The notes below the pieces were generated by a model that worked only from the letters and a program-made list of their open reading frames with translations, did no database searches and was not told the origin of the DNA. The translations under genes were made by a program, and so were the position numbers. Source: Streptomyces albus subsp. albus (GTDB lineage Bacteria; Actinomycetota; Actinomycetes; Streptomycetales; Streptomycetaceae). Taken from it: a DNA stretch of 64,000 bases. Shown here piece after piece: positions 45,661-53,808 of the stretch. Numbering within the stretch: the first letter of the stretch is position 1; every line of letters starts with the position of its first letter. The stretch is from contig NZ_JOID01000021.1 of NCBI RefSeq assembly GCF_000719865.1, positions 1 through 64,000 on the forward strand, written 5' to 3'.

Positions 45661-47129
45661 CACCCCCCGGTACCCCGGGCCCGACCGGGACGGCCCGCAC
45701 AGAAGACCCGGGCATCCCGGACGACCACGCCCCCCTCGCCCCCCGCAGGCTGCTGGTCCTCGACGTCGTCGGTCTCACCCCCCGCCTGCTCGCCCACATG
45801 CCCAACCTCCGCGAGCTGGCCGAGACCGGCGACCGCTCGCCCCTGGAGACCGTCCTCCCCGCGGTCACCTGCGCCGCCCAGTCGACGTTCCTCACCGGCG
45901 CCCTGCCCGCCGAGCACGGCATCGTCGGCAACGGCTGGTACTTCCGCGAGCAGGGCGAGGTGCTGCTGTGGCGGCAGCACAACGGTCTCGTCGGCGGCGA
46001 CAAGCTCTGGGACGCGGCCCGCCGCGCGCATCCCGGCTACACCGTCACCAACGTCTGCTGGTGGTACGCGATGGGCGCCGACACCGACATCACCGTCACC
46101 CCGCGCCCCGTCTACTACGCCGACGGCCGCAAGGAACCCGACTGCTACACGCGCCCCACCGGCCTCCGCGACGAACTCACGGAGAAACTCGGCACGTTCC
46201 CGCTCTTCCACTTCTGGGGCCCCGGCGCCGGCCTCACCTCCACCCAGTGGATCATCGACGCCACCCGCCACCTCATGCGCACCCGCCCCACCGACCTCAC
46301 CCTCTGCTACCTCCCGCACCTCGACTACGACCTCCAGCGGTACGGCCCCGACGACCCCCGCTCCCACGCCGCCGCCACCGCCCTCGACACCGCCCTCGTC
46401 CCGCTCCTGGACGAGGCCCGGGCCGCCGGGGCGACGGTCGTCGCCCTCTCGGAGTACGGCATCACCCGCGTCAGCCGCCCCGTCGACATCAACCGCGCCC
46501 TGCGCCGCGCCGGCCTGCTGGAGGTGTACACCCAGGACGGCATGGAGTACCTCGACCCCTGGACCTCCCGCGCCTTCGCCGTCGCCGACCACCAGCTCGC
46601 CCACGTCTACATCCGCCGCCCCGGCGACCCGGCGGAGACGACCGCCGTCCGCGAAGCCCTCGCCGGCCTCCCCGGCATCGCCGAACTCCTCGACGACGAG
46701 GGCAAGAAGGCCCACGGTCTGGACCATCCGCGCTCCGGCGAACTGGTCGCCGTCGCCGAACCCGACGCCTGGTTCACGTACTACTACTGGCTGGACGACG
46801 ACCGCGCCCCCGACTTCGCGCAGCTCGTGGAGATCCACCGCAAGCCCGGCTACGACCCGGCCGAGCTGTTCATGGACCCGGAGGACCCCTACGTCCGGCT
46901 GCGCGCCGGGACGGCACTGGCCCGCAAGAAACTCGGCATGCGCTACCGGATGGCCGTCGTCCCCCTCGACCCCACACCGGTGCGCGGCAGCCACGGCCGG
47001 CTGCCGGACCGGGAGGAGGACGGCCCGCTGCTGATCTGCTCCCGCCCGGGCGCGCTCCGCGCCGACGGCGCCCCGGTCCCGGCCACGGCCGTCAAGTCCC
47101 TCCTCCTCCGCCTGGCCGGGCTGGGCTGA
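45657..47129 (+). CDS. eboF: Alkaline phosphatase-superfamily nucleotide pyrophosphatase/phosphodiesterase, EboF-like
   Basis: A 490-residue protein of the NPP type. Metal and nucleophile motifs are LLVLDVVGLTPRLL (Asp; Gly instead of the usual second Asp), PAVTCAAQSTFLTGALPAEHG (Thr nucleophile region), YLPHLDYDLQRYGPDD (Asp, His), ALSEYG (where NPP enzymes have a Asp-His pair; here Ser-Glu) and the late His in AVADHQLAHVYI. The altered SEYG motif may change metal binding. No signal peptide is seen, so it is cytoplasmic. It closes the coupled operon; the 270-bp gap after it is low complexity. Confidence 0.82.
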   Translation: MTPPGTPGPTGTARTEDPGIPDDHAPLAPRRLLVLDVVGLTPRLLAHMPNLRELAETGDRSPLETVLPAVTCAAQSTFLTGALPAEHGIVGNGWYFREQGEVLLWRQHNGLVGGDKLWDAARRAHPGYTVTNVCWWYAMGADTDITVTPRPVYYADGRKEPDCYTRPTGLRDELTEKLGTFPLFHFWGPGAGLTSTQWIIDATRHLMRTRPTDLTLCYLPHLDYDLQRYGPDDPRSHAAATALDTALVPLLDEARAAGATVVALSEYGITRVSRPVDINRALRRAGLLEVYTQDGMEYLDPWTSRAFAVADHQLAHVYIRRPGDPAETTAVREALAGLPGIAELLDDEGKKAHGLDHPRSGELVAVAEPDAWFTYYYWLDDDRAPDFAQLVEIHRKPGYDPAELFMDPEDPYVRLRAGTALARKKLGMRYRMAVVPLDPTPVRGSHGRLPDREEDGPLLICSRPGALRADGAPVPATAVKSLLLRLAGLG

Positions 47130-47398
47130 TCCGGGCGCCCGACCGCTCCACCGGCACCGACCGCACCCGGCACCACGGAGACCACGGCACCACCGGCACC
47201 ATCCCTGCCGTCGGCATCACCGCGTCACCCGCACCACCTGCGTAACCCCACCCACCGCACCGCCCGCGCGACCCCACCACTTACGCAGCCCGTCAACCGC
47301 ACCGCCGCACCGTGTCCGCCCGGCCACCATGACGGCCGAACCGCCCTGCGCGCTCAGCCCTTTGCCCCCTCCCACTCCTTCCCGACAGGAGCGTCACC

Positions 47399-48457
47399 GT
47401 GAAGAACGACTCCGAACTCGCCCAGCGCCTCCGCCGCCGCGGATTCCTCGGCGTCGCCGCGGGAACCACCGCCGCCGCCCTCCTCGGCACGGCGGGCGCC
47501 GGGACGGCCCGCGCCGCGGAGGCCGCCGACCCCGGCCGAGCCTCCGCCCCCGCCGGACGGGGCGGCCCGCTCCTCCCGCCCGGACGGCTCGGCGTGCAGC
47601 TCTACAGCCTCCGCGACCAGGTCTCCACGGCCGGATTCGCCCGAGTCTTCGCGGAGTTGGAGAAGTACGGCTACGACGAGATCGAATTCGCCGGCTACAC
47701 CCAGGGCACCGCCGGCCCGATCACCCTCCCCGAGCTCCGCCGCCTGGTCCGCGACAGCGGCCTGCGGGCCGTCGGCAGCCACGTCGGCTACTACTCCGAC
47801 GACCCCACCGCCTACACCTTCGCCACCAGCCTCGGCCAAGTCCTGGACGACGCCGCGGAGCTGGGCCTGAAGCACATCGGCACGGCCAGCGGGCCGTTCC
47901 GCTACGGCGACACGGTCGACGCCTGGAAGCGGGCCGCCGAGGACTTCAACACCTACGGCGCCGCGGCCAAGGAGCGCGGCATCACCTTCTACCAGCACAA
48001 CCACGCGGAGGAGTTCTCCTTCGCGAGCGACCGCCCCGACGTCCGCCTCTACGATGTGCTGCTCGCCGAGACGGACCCGCACCTGGTCTCCCTCGAAATG
48101 GACATCTACTGGGCCTACTGCGCCCAGTTCCGCTTCAGCGTCCGCCCGGACGGCAAGCCGGCGCCGTTCGACCCGATCGACTACGTCCTGAAGCAGCCGC
48201 ACCGCTACCCGCTCTTCCACGTCAAGGACGGCGAACACGACCCGTCCACCCGCGACGGCTACCGCATGACGGACGTCGGCGACGGCGACATCGACTACCA
48301 GCGCTTCATCGGCGGCGTGGAACGCCTCGCCCGCCACCGCCACGGCAGCCGCTCGCACCACTGGATCGCCGAACACGACAACCCGGCCGACTCCCTCTCC
48401 TTCGCCCGCCGCTCGGCGGCCCACCTGCGCTCCCTGCGCGCGAAGCCGGACTGCTGA
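47399..48457 (+). CDS. Tat-exported sugar phosphate isomerase/epimerase-like protein
   Basis: A 352-residue xylose-isomerase-like TIM barrel with a twin-arginine signal (RLRRRGFLGVAAGTTAAALL, cleavage after about GTARA). Barrel motifs are LGVQLYSLRDQVSTAGFARV, YDEIEFAGYTQG, YQHNHAEEFSF, VSLEMDIYWAYCAQF and FHVKDGEHDPSTRDG. AGGAG precedes the GTG. An extracellular isomerase suggests action on sugars oxidised outside the cell. It lies downstream of the ebo-type operon but is separated by 269 bp, so it may be transcribed alone. Confidence 0.87.
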   Translation: MKNDSELAQRLRRRGFLGVAAGTTAAALLGTAGAGTARAAEAADPGRASAPAGRGGPLLPPGRLGVQLYSLRDQVSTAGFARVFAELEKYGYDEIEFAGYTQGTAGPITLPELRRLVRDSGLRAVGSHVGYYSDDPTAYTFATSLGQVLDDAAELGLKHIGTASGPFRYGDTVDAWKRAAEDFNTYGAAAKERGITFYQHNHAEEFSFASDRPDVRLYDVLLAETDPHLVSLEMDIYWAYCAQFRFSVRPDGKPAPFDPIDYVLKQPHRYPLFHVKDGEHDPSTRDGYRMTDVGDGDIDYQRFIGGVERLARHRHGSRSHHWIAEHDNPADSLSFARRSAAHLRSLRAKPDC

Positions 48458-48762
48458 CGGCGGCGCCCCGCCCCCGCCCCCGCCCCCGCCGTCCACCGCG
48501 GCCGGATCAGGAGCCCGGAGCCGGGGCGGCACGGCTTGCGCCCGGCCGTGACGGGGCGGGGGCGGACCCGGCCACGGGGCACCGGACCGCGGAGCGGTCG
48601 CAGCACGGACCAGCGCCCCACCGGAGACGGAACACGGGTGGCGGAACACCGGACGCGGGGGGACCGGGGCGGGGGATCCGGACGCGGCGGGAACCGGTGG
48701 CGGACGGGGCGGTGCCGCCGGGCTGGGAAACGGAGGCAGCCCCGCCCGGGCGCGGTTCGCGC
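48458..48762. other. Convergent intergenic region without a gene
   Basis: It begins with a CCCCCG-type short repeat (about 48467-48490). I see no clear terminator hairpin or gene in it. Confidence 0.5.
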
Positions 48763-49860
48763 TCACCGGTCCCGCAGCGCCCCGAGCAGCATCGGCAGCG
48801 TGGCGTACAGCTCCCGCTCCCAGTAGGCCGGGGCGTGCGTACCGCGGAAGAAGTGCGTGCTGATCCGCACCCCCTCCTGCTGGAGCCGGTACGCCACCGC
48901 CCGGGACTCGTCGCCCATGATCGACTCCGTCAGGGAGATCACCTCCCGGGGGAAGAGCCGCGCCAGCTCCTCGAATCCGGGGATATCCTCGTCCGGTTCG
49001 ACGTCCGGCGGGTCGAGACGGCCCGGGGTCCCGTCACCGGAGGCGATGTGCACCCGGACGCCCCTGAGCCGCGGGGCCAGGTAGTACGGGTCGTTGGCCT
49101 CCCAGATGTGCCGCTGCCGCACCGGGTCGCCCCAGATCCGCCGCCACTCGACACCCAGGTACTCCGACCCGCACACGACCGCGTCCGGATACATCAGCGG
49201 ATGCAGAAACCCGCTCCAACTGGCCGCGGCGCGGAACACCCCCGGGTGGCGCGCCGCGTACTTCAACGCCCCGTACCCGCCCTGCGACTCCCCGGCCACG
49301 GCACGGCGCACACCCGCCCCGTAGTCCCGCTCCAGCAGCGGCCGCAGCTCCCGCAGATGGAAGGACTCCACGGCCGGAGGGCCGCCGGTGCCGCCGTTCC
49401 ACCAGTCCGTGTAGAAGCCGTAGAACGGCATCGACGGCATCACCACCAGCACCTTCCGCACGGAGGGCTCGTGCTGGAGGCCGTACTCGTCGGTGAAGGC
49501 CAGATGCTCCGCGTTGCCGCCGGGCAGCAGCCACAGCACGGGCCAGCGGTCCCGGGGGCCGCGCTCGTCCCAGCCGTCGGGGACGAGCAGCCGCACGTCG
49601 GCGGTGCCGCCCAGGGCGGGGGAGCGGAGGGTCAGATCGACGATCCGCTCCCCGGTCCGCCGCTCCCGGATGACCTGAGCGCCCCCGCCGTCGTGGCCGG
49701 GTACGGAGCTCGGACCGGAGCCGACGCCGAGGCCGAGGGCCGGGCCGGCGTCGGCCCGGGCGGACCCGGCGGCGCCGAGCAGCGGCGGCGCGGCCAGACC
49801 GGCCACGGCGGCCGCGGCGGCCGTGCGGAGGATGCGGCGGCGAGGCGGTGTTGAGGACAT
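48763..49860 (-). CDS. Tat-exported esterase D/antigen 85-like hydrolase
   Basis: A 365-residue alpha/beta hydrolase with a Tat-type leader (SSTPPRRRILRTAAAAAVAG, cleavage after about ARADA). Motifs: RWPVLWLLPGGNAEHLAFTD, the nucleophile elbow GESQGGYGALKYAARHPGVF (GxSxG), and a late His in FFRGTHAPAYWERELY. It resembles the mycolyltransferase-like esterases of actinomycetes; in Streptomyces it is more likely a secreted carboxylesterase. GGAGACGCCC precedes the ATG. Confidence 0.87.
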   Translation of the reverse strand: MSSTPPRRRILRTAAAAAVAGLAAPPLLGAAGSARADAGPALGLGVGSGPSSVPGHDGGGAQVIRERRTGERIVDLTLRSPALGGTADVRLLVPDGWDERGPRDRWPVLWLLPGGNAEHLAFTDEYGLQHEPSVRKVLVVMPSMPFYGFYTDWWNGGTGGPPAVESFHLRELRPLLERDYGAGVRRAVAGESQGGYGALKYAARHPGVFRAAASWSGFLHPLMYPDAVVCGSEYLGVEWRRIWGDPVRQRHIWEANDPYYLAPRLRGVRVHIASGDGTPGRLDPPDVEPDEDIPGFEELARLFPREVISLTESIMGDESRAVAYRLQQEGVRISTHFFRGTHAPAYWERELYATLPMLLGALRDR

Positions 49861-50283
49861 GGGCGTCTCCGTTCAGAAGACGGGGCTGATGGCTGATCCT
49901 CATGCTCGACGGCCGGCTTCCCCACCGGCACCGGGACACCCCGGACATCCACCCCAGGAGGCCCCCGTCGGCCCCCTCGGGGAACCCCCGGCGGCGGGCC
50001 GGGCCAAGGCCGCGCGACTGCGGGCCGGCGGCCGGCCAAGGGTCCGGGTTGCCGACCGGCGCACCTGCCGCCCACCCCGAGACCCGTCAACGGCGAAGGG
50101 GGACGCGCGACCGCGCACCAGAGCGTCCGGTCCTCGCACAGAGTGACGGGCAGGGCACACCGCGACCGGCCGGCCCAGTGGCCCCGACCGCAGGTCCGGG
50201 ACCGGTCACTCCCCGTCATAGCGACAGGTCACCGCAGGCGTGAGGGCCCTCCGCTGGCCCTCCGCCCGCTGGGCATACGAAGG

Positions 50284-50312
50284 TGAAACACACCCGGAAC
50301 CCCTGGTATCGT
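50284..50312 (+). promoter_or_regulatory. Promoter of the tRNA-Leu gene
   Basis: TGAAAC (50284-50289) and TATCGT (50307-50312) are spaced by 17 bp and lie 38 bp before the tRNA. The rest of the gap 49861-50283 shows no gene. Confidence 0.45.
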
Positions 50313-50349
50313 TGGTCTCGTCGCCGCGGGAAACCGAGGCGCTCACCTT

Positions 50350-50437
50350 GTCCGGGTGGCGGAATGGCAGACGCGCTAGCTTGAGGTGCTAGTGCCCTTT
50401 ATCGGGCGTGGGGGTTCAAGTCCCCCCTCGGACACCA
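50350..50437 (+). tRNA. tRNA-Leu (anticodon GAG)
   Basis: A type II tRNA with a long variable arm. The acceptor stem GTCCGGG pairs with CTCGGAC, the anticodon arm is CTAGC-TTGAGGT-GCTAG with GAG, the variable arm is GTGCCCTTTATCGGGCGT, and the T arm GGGGGTTCAAGTCCCCC is standard. The CCA end is encoded (50435-50437). It decodes CUC/CUU Leu. tRNA genes are common integration sites and accessory-looking DNA follows. Confidence 0.96.
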
Positions 50438-50442
50438 GTGGG

Positions 50443-50481
50443 AATTACCGGTCGAGTCGTGTGACTCGACCGGTAATTTTT
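50443..50481 (+). terminator. Intrinsic terminator after tRNA-Leu
   Basis: A perfect 16-bp stem (50443-50458 with 50463-50478) with a GTGT loop is followed by a T-run. Confidence 0.85.
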
Positions 50482-50575
50482 CGTTTCCGATGCCTCACGC
50501 CTCGCAATCAGCTCGGTGTGCGGGCATGAGCTTGGGCTCTGACGCTCCGGACGCCGTAATCAAGTGCCGCCCCCT

Positions 50576-50638
50576 CTCTCGCGAGAGGGATCTGGATCAA
50601 TCCGTCCCACAGCACTCGCATCGCTGTCATACGCGTAT
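50576..50638. promoter_or_regulatory. Palindromes before the toxin-antitoxin operon
   Basis: CTCTCGCGAGAG (50576-50587) and ATACGCGTAT (50629-50638) are perfect palindromes upstream of the antitoxin start at 50651, as expected for autoregulation by ribbon-helix-helix antitoxins. Confidence 0.45.
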
Positions 50639-50650
50639 TACGATGCCTTC

Positions 50651-50980
50651 GTGGCAAAGACGCGGATCAGTATCAGCTTGGACCAGGACCAGGCCGAACG
50701 CATCAGGCAGCACGCGGAGCGGGCGGGCATCGACGTCTCGGCGTACCTGGTGCATGCCGCCACGCGCCAGATGGCCGAGAGCGACGCCATAGAGGAACAG
50801 TTCGCCGAGGTGGACGCAGTCATCTCCCGGGCGGAGCGAGCGGCGGACGGACTGCCCGCCGAACCCGCCCGGGAACCGGCCGCGGAACTGACGGAGCAGG
50901 AACGCCTCGAAGTCGAGGAGGCCCTGGGCCTCGTCCGCGGCCAGGACCGGAAGGGCCGCCGTCCGGGACATGCCGCGTGA
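50651..50980 (+). CDS. Ribbon-helix-helix antitoxin-like protein
   Basis: A 109-residue protein. The N-terminal VAKTRISISLDQDQAERIRQ followed by HAERAGIDVSAYLVHAATRQ is a ribbon-helix-helix DNA-binding unit; the acidic C-terminus (ELTEQERLEVEEALGLVRG) would bind the toxin. GTG 50651 has no clear ribosome site, so translation may be weak or leaderless. Its stop overlaps the toxin start (GTGA). Confidence 0.82.
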   Translation: MAKTRISISLDQDQAERIRQHAERAGIDVSAYLVHAATRQMAESDAIEEQFAEVDAVISRAERAADGLPAEPAREPAAELTEQERLEVEEALGLVRGQDRKGRRPGHAA

Positions 50981-51462
50981 GCGCACGGGTGCCGGTCTAC
51001 GACACCGGCATGCTCATCGCGCTCGCCGACCGCAAAGCCAAGGCGGTGGCCCTGCACGAGGGGCTGCGCACGGTCCCGCACCGGGCACTGGTGCTCGGCC
51101 CGGTCCTCGCCCAGGTGTGGCGCCCCCAACCGGCGTTGGTGCACGCCCTGTCCGGCGTCCTGAAGGACTGCACGGTTCCTCAGGCCCGCACGTCCGAGCC
51201 GCCCATGCGCGAGACGAAGGCCGGCCGTCCGGAGTGCTTGGCCTGTGCGACGGGCCCGGATCTCGCGGACTGGCGGCGCATCGGCACCTCCCTGGGCAGG
51301 GCGGCCCTGCCGGCGAAGAAGCGGCCGGACACGGTGGACGCCTGGGTGGCCCTGGCAGCCGCCCGGCACGGCAGCGCGGTGATCTTTACCACCGACCCGG
51401 GGGACATCCGGGCCTACCTGACGGTCCTCGCGCCGACGGATGTACACGTGGTGGCCGTTTGA
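50977..51462 (+). CDS. PIN-domain toxin-like ribonuclease
   Basis: A 161-residue PIN-fold protein with the early acidic residue in VPVYDTGMLIALADRK, the central Glu region and DTVDAWVALAAARHGSAVIF then TTDPGDIRAYL carrying the C-terminal Asp residues. Coupled to the RHH antitoxin, it forms a VapBC-like pair. A CLACATG insert in the middle is unusual. Confidence 0.82.
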   Translation: MSARVPVYDTGMLIALADRKAKAVALHEGLRTVPHRALVLGPVLAQVWRPQPALVHALSGVLKDCTVPQARTSEPPMRETKAGRPECLACATGPDLADWRRIGTSLGRAALPAKKRPDTVDAWVALAAARHGSAVIFTTDPGDIRAYLTVLAPTDVHVVAV

Positions 51463-51556
51463 CGACCGGGAGCCACGCTCCGCCCGGTCCAGATGGTCGC
51501 GGAGGTGCTGAACGAGCCTTCGGCAGGAGAGGAGCGCGGGGCTTGGTGCTGCGCGC

Positions 51557-51928
51557 TGGCCGATCGCCGTCTATCCGGTCTCCGGCACGGCCGAGGTCGT
51601 CTTCCAGGATCTGAAGCGACGCCCGCCGTTCGACGACGAACCGCTGCGGCGGGCGCTGCTGACCCGGTTCAATGAGATCAAGGGGATCGACCTGGCCGCG
51701 GCGAAGCTGGACCTGCGCCCGTCGTTCCCTCTGGAGATCTTCGCCGAGCACAGCGAGGAGATCTGCGCGGTACTGGAGTGGTTCGCGCACACGGTTGTCG
51801 TGGCCGAGGCATACCGGAAGGGGAGCCGTCCGTGCTGTGAGGGTGCGGTCAGTCTCGACGCGAGGCGTGATGCTGTACGGGCAGAGCATCCCGGATCGTG
51901 CGGTGGCTCGTACGGAGCGCCGTGGTGA
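51557..51928 (+). pseudogene. 3' fragment of an unrecognised gene
   Basis: An open frame without a start codon reads WPIAVYPVSGTAEVVFQDLK, RRPPFDDEPLRRALLTRFNE, IKGIDLAAAKLDLRPSFPLE and IFAEHSEEICAVLEWF. It has protein-like composition and resembles the conserved C-terminal end of larger actinomycete proteins. The part after about 51840 runs into the opposite gene. It is probably a truncated remnant, consistent with rearrangement in this region. Confidence 0.45.
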
Positions 51929-52952
51929 GTTGGCCGCGCAGTCCGTCAGGGAGCTTGCCGGCTCCGAGGGCGCAGGCGTTCACTATGTCTTGGCAGTTCT
52001 TCTGCTGCCCGCCCGTCGCGAACGCGGTGAACAAGGAGTGGGCCAAGTGTTCCCGCGCGGCGTTTCCGTCGTTCAGTTTCGTGGCACGGCGGTGCAGTTC
52101 CTTGACGACGCGGCGCGCGACGGCTTCGCTGTCGCTCCCGATGATGTCCAGGATCGTCAGACCCAACCGGGCATCGAAGGCAGCAGTGTCTGGTGTGGGC
52201 TCCAGATCGACCTAGATGTCCGCCAACCCATGGGCATACCGGTCGACCAGCTGCCCGGTAGAGCGATGACACAGTGCGGTCAGACACGCGGTCACGGCCT
52301 GTTCCCATGGTTCGCCCGGAGCGGTGTCGCCAAGAAGGTCCCCGGCGTGCGCCGGATCGAGTGCGACCAAGGCGGCGAGGACGGCCACTTGGCGGCCGTC
52401 GAGCATGCGCTGTCCTATGCCGCGGCGCGCCTGGACATGGGCGAGGGCTTCGGTCCAGCGGCCGGCTGTGGCCAGTGCGCGCGTGCCGTCGGCGAGGAGG
52501 ATGCTCCACAGCCAGACACGGACCTCTTCGCGGTCGTCGGCCTGCTGTACCAGATCAGCGGGTACGGCAACGTCCTCGACCCGGGCGGGGCGCCCAGTGG
52601 TGATGGCGTCGAACAGCGTCAGGAGGTGTTGGCGGCCGTCATCTGCTCTTCCGGCGCGCAGGTGGAGGCGGGCGAGGTTCACCACGGGTTCGAGGGCGCG
52701 GATCGCGGACCCGGCGGTAAGGGGAGCGGTGCGCAGGTAGGTAGCGGCGTGCCGGCGGCACATCTCGCGTGCGAGGGCGGGAAGGCCGACATCGGAGGCG
52801 ATGAGCGCGGCTTGGTTGATGACGGTGGAAGCCACGCTCGGGTCGCCCCGCTTCGCCGCGGTATCGGCGAGTTCGACGAGCGCGTGCACACGCCGGTGCA
52901 GAGGGAGGCAGGCGGGGCGGGGTCGAGCGATGAGTGGGAAGCGCCGGGCCAC
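51849..52952 (-). pseudogene. Helical-repeat protein gene interrupted by an in-frame amber codon
   Basis: From GTG 52952, 4 nt after the SpaB_C-type gene, the frame encodes 246 residues of TPR-like helices (HALVELADTAAKRGDPSVAS, LARLHLRAGRADDGRQHLLT) and ends YAHGLADI at TAG 52212-52214. The same frame continues without another stop to 51849: VDLEPTPDTAAFDARLGLTI, LDIIGSDSEAVARRVVKELH. The extension looks as coding as the first part, so the stop is most simply a nonsense mutation in a 367-residue gene. The encoded protein is unrecognised; its place at the end of the lanthipeptide operon suggests an accessory or regulatory role. A start at 53195 seems too far upstream. Confidence 0.7.
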
Positions 52953-52956
52953 GACG

Positions 52957-53808
52957 TCAGGGGGTTTCCAGACCACCCGCGGTGCTCCTCTCCGTGGTGG
53001 GGTCGGGGCCGAAGACGGCGGTTTTCGCGGCGTCGGCGAGTGCCGCCTGCGTGGTGTAGGGCAGGCCCATCCGGTTCCAGGCGAACAGCACGTGGTGTGC
53101 CAGGACATCACGCAGGCCGCGGTGAAGCTGTCCGGAATTGCTGAGGTGAGCGAACTCCCTTCCGGCATCGGTGTAGGCGCGGGCCCATCCGGCAACGTGG
53201 GCCAGTGATTCCCCCGTGCGCATCAGGTCCTCACCGTGTACGGAGATCAGCCGGTACACGGCAGCGCGCAGTTGGCAGCGGGCGTCCCGCCCAGTGCCGG
53301 GAGACAGCGCTCGGTGGGTGCCGACGCGTGCCCAGACGTCGCCCTGCTCGTACCAGTCCAGTCCGGCGGAGCGCATCAGCAGGCTGCACAGCAGGAGGGA
53401 TGTCTCGCGCCGGAGCCTGCCGGCGTCGCCTCGGAGGTGGACGATCAGGCTGCGGCTGTCGCGGTGGAAGAGGCGGTGGGCGGATGCCATGGCTTCGGCG
53501 CCGCCGAAGGCGTGTACCTCGGGTTCGTAGACGACCTCCGTCCACCCTGTGGCGTAGCCGCCTGCGACGAGTGCGTTCAAGTACCGGCCCATGTGGTGTC
53601 GTACGTCCGTGGCAGACAGGTAGCGCACGCGCCAGCACGGGCGTTTGCGGATGAGGAACCACGCGATCACCGGGCCTTGGTCCTCCGCGGTGCGCAGGAG
53701 CGGGGCGAGCTGGGCCAGGGCGGTCGTCTCGGCGCGCTCCCAGTCGGGAAATGCGATGTTGGCCTGGTGCCAGGTGGGTGAGTCCATGGGGGTCTCCAGG
53801 GCGTTCAT
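52957..53808 (-). CDS. Standalone SpaB_C/thiopeptide-type biosynthesis protein in the FxLD lanthipeptide cluster
   Basis: A 283-residue protein like the LanB elimination domain: WHQANIAFPDWERAETTALA, VIAWFLIRKRPCWRVRYLSA, FHRDSRSLIVHL and HVLFAWNRMGLPYTTQAALA. The ATG at 53808 overlaps the LanC stop (ATGA); ATG 53787 with GGAGA upstream is an alternative. The LanB of this cluster already carries its own SpaB_C domain, so this is an extra copy. In other FxLD-type clusters such proteins are also found; the separate reaction is not established. Confidence 0.85.
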   Translation of the reverse strand: MNALETPMDSPTWHQANIAFPDWERAETTALAQLAPLLRTAEDQGPVIAWFLIRKRPCWRVRYLSATDVRHHMGRYLNALVAGGYATGWTEVVYEPEVHAFGGAEAMASAHRLFHRDSRSLIVHLRGDAGRLRRETSLLLCSLLMRSAGLDWYEQGDVWARVGTHRALSPGTGRDARCQLRAAVYRLISVHGEDLMRTGESLAHVAGWARAYTDAGREFAHLSNSGQLHRGLRDVLAHHVLFAWNRMGLPYTTQAALADAAKTAVFGPDPTTERSTAGGLETP

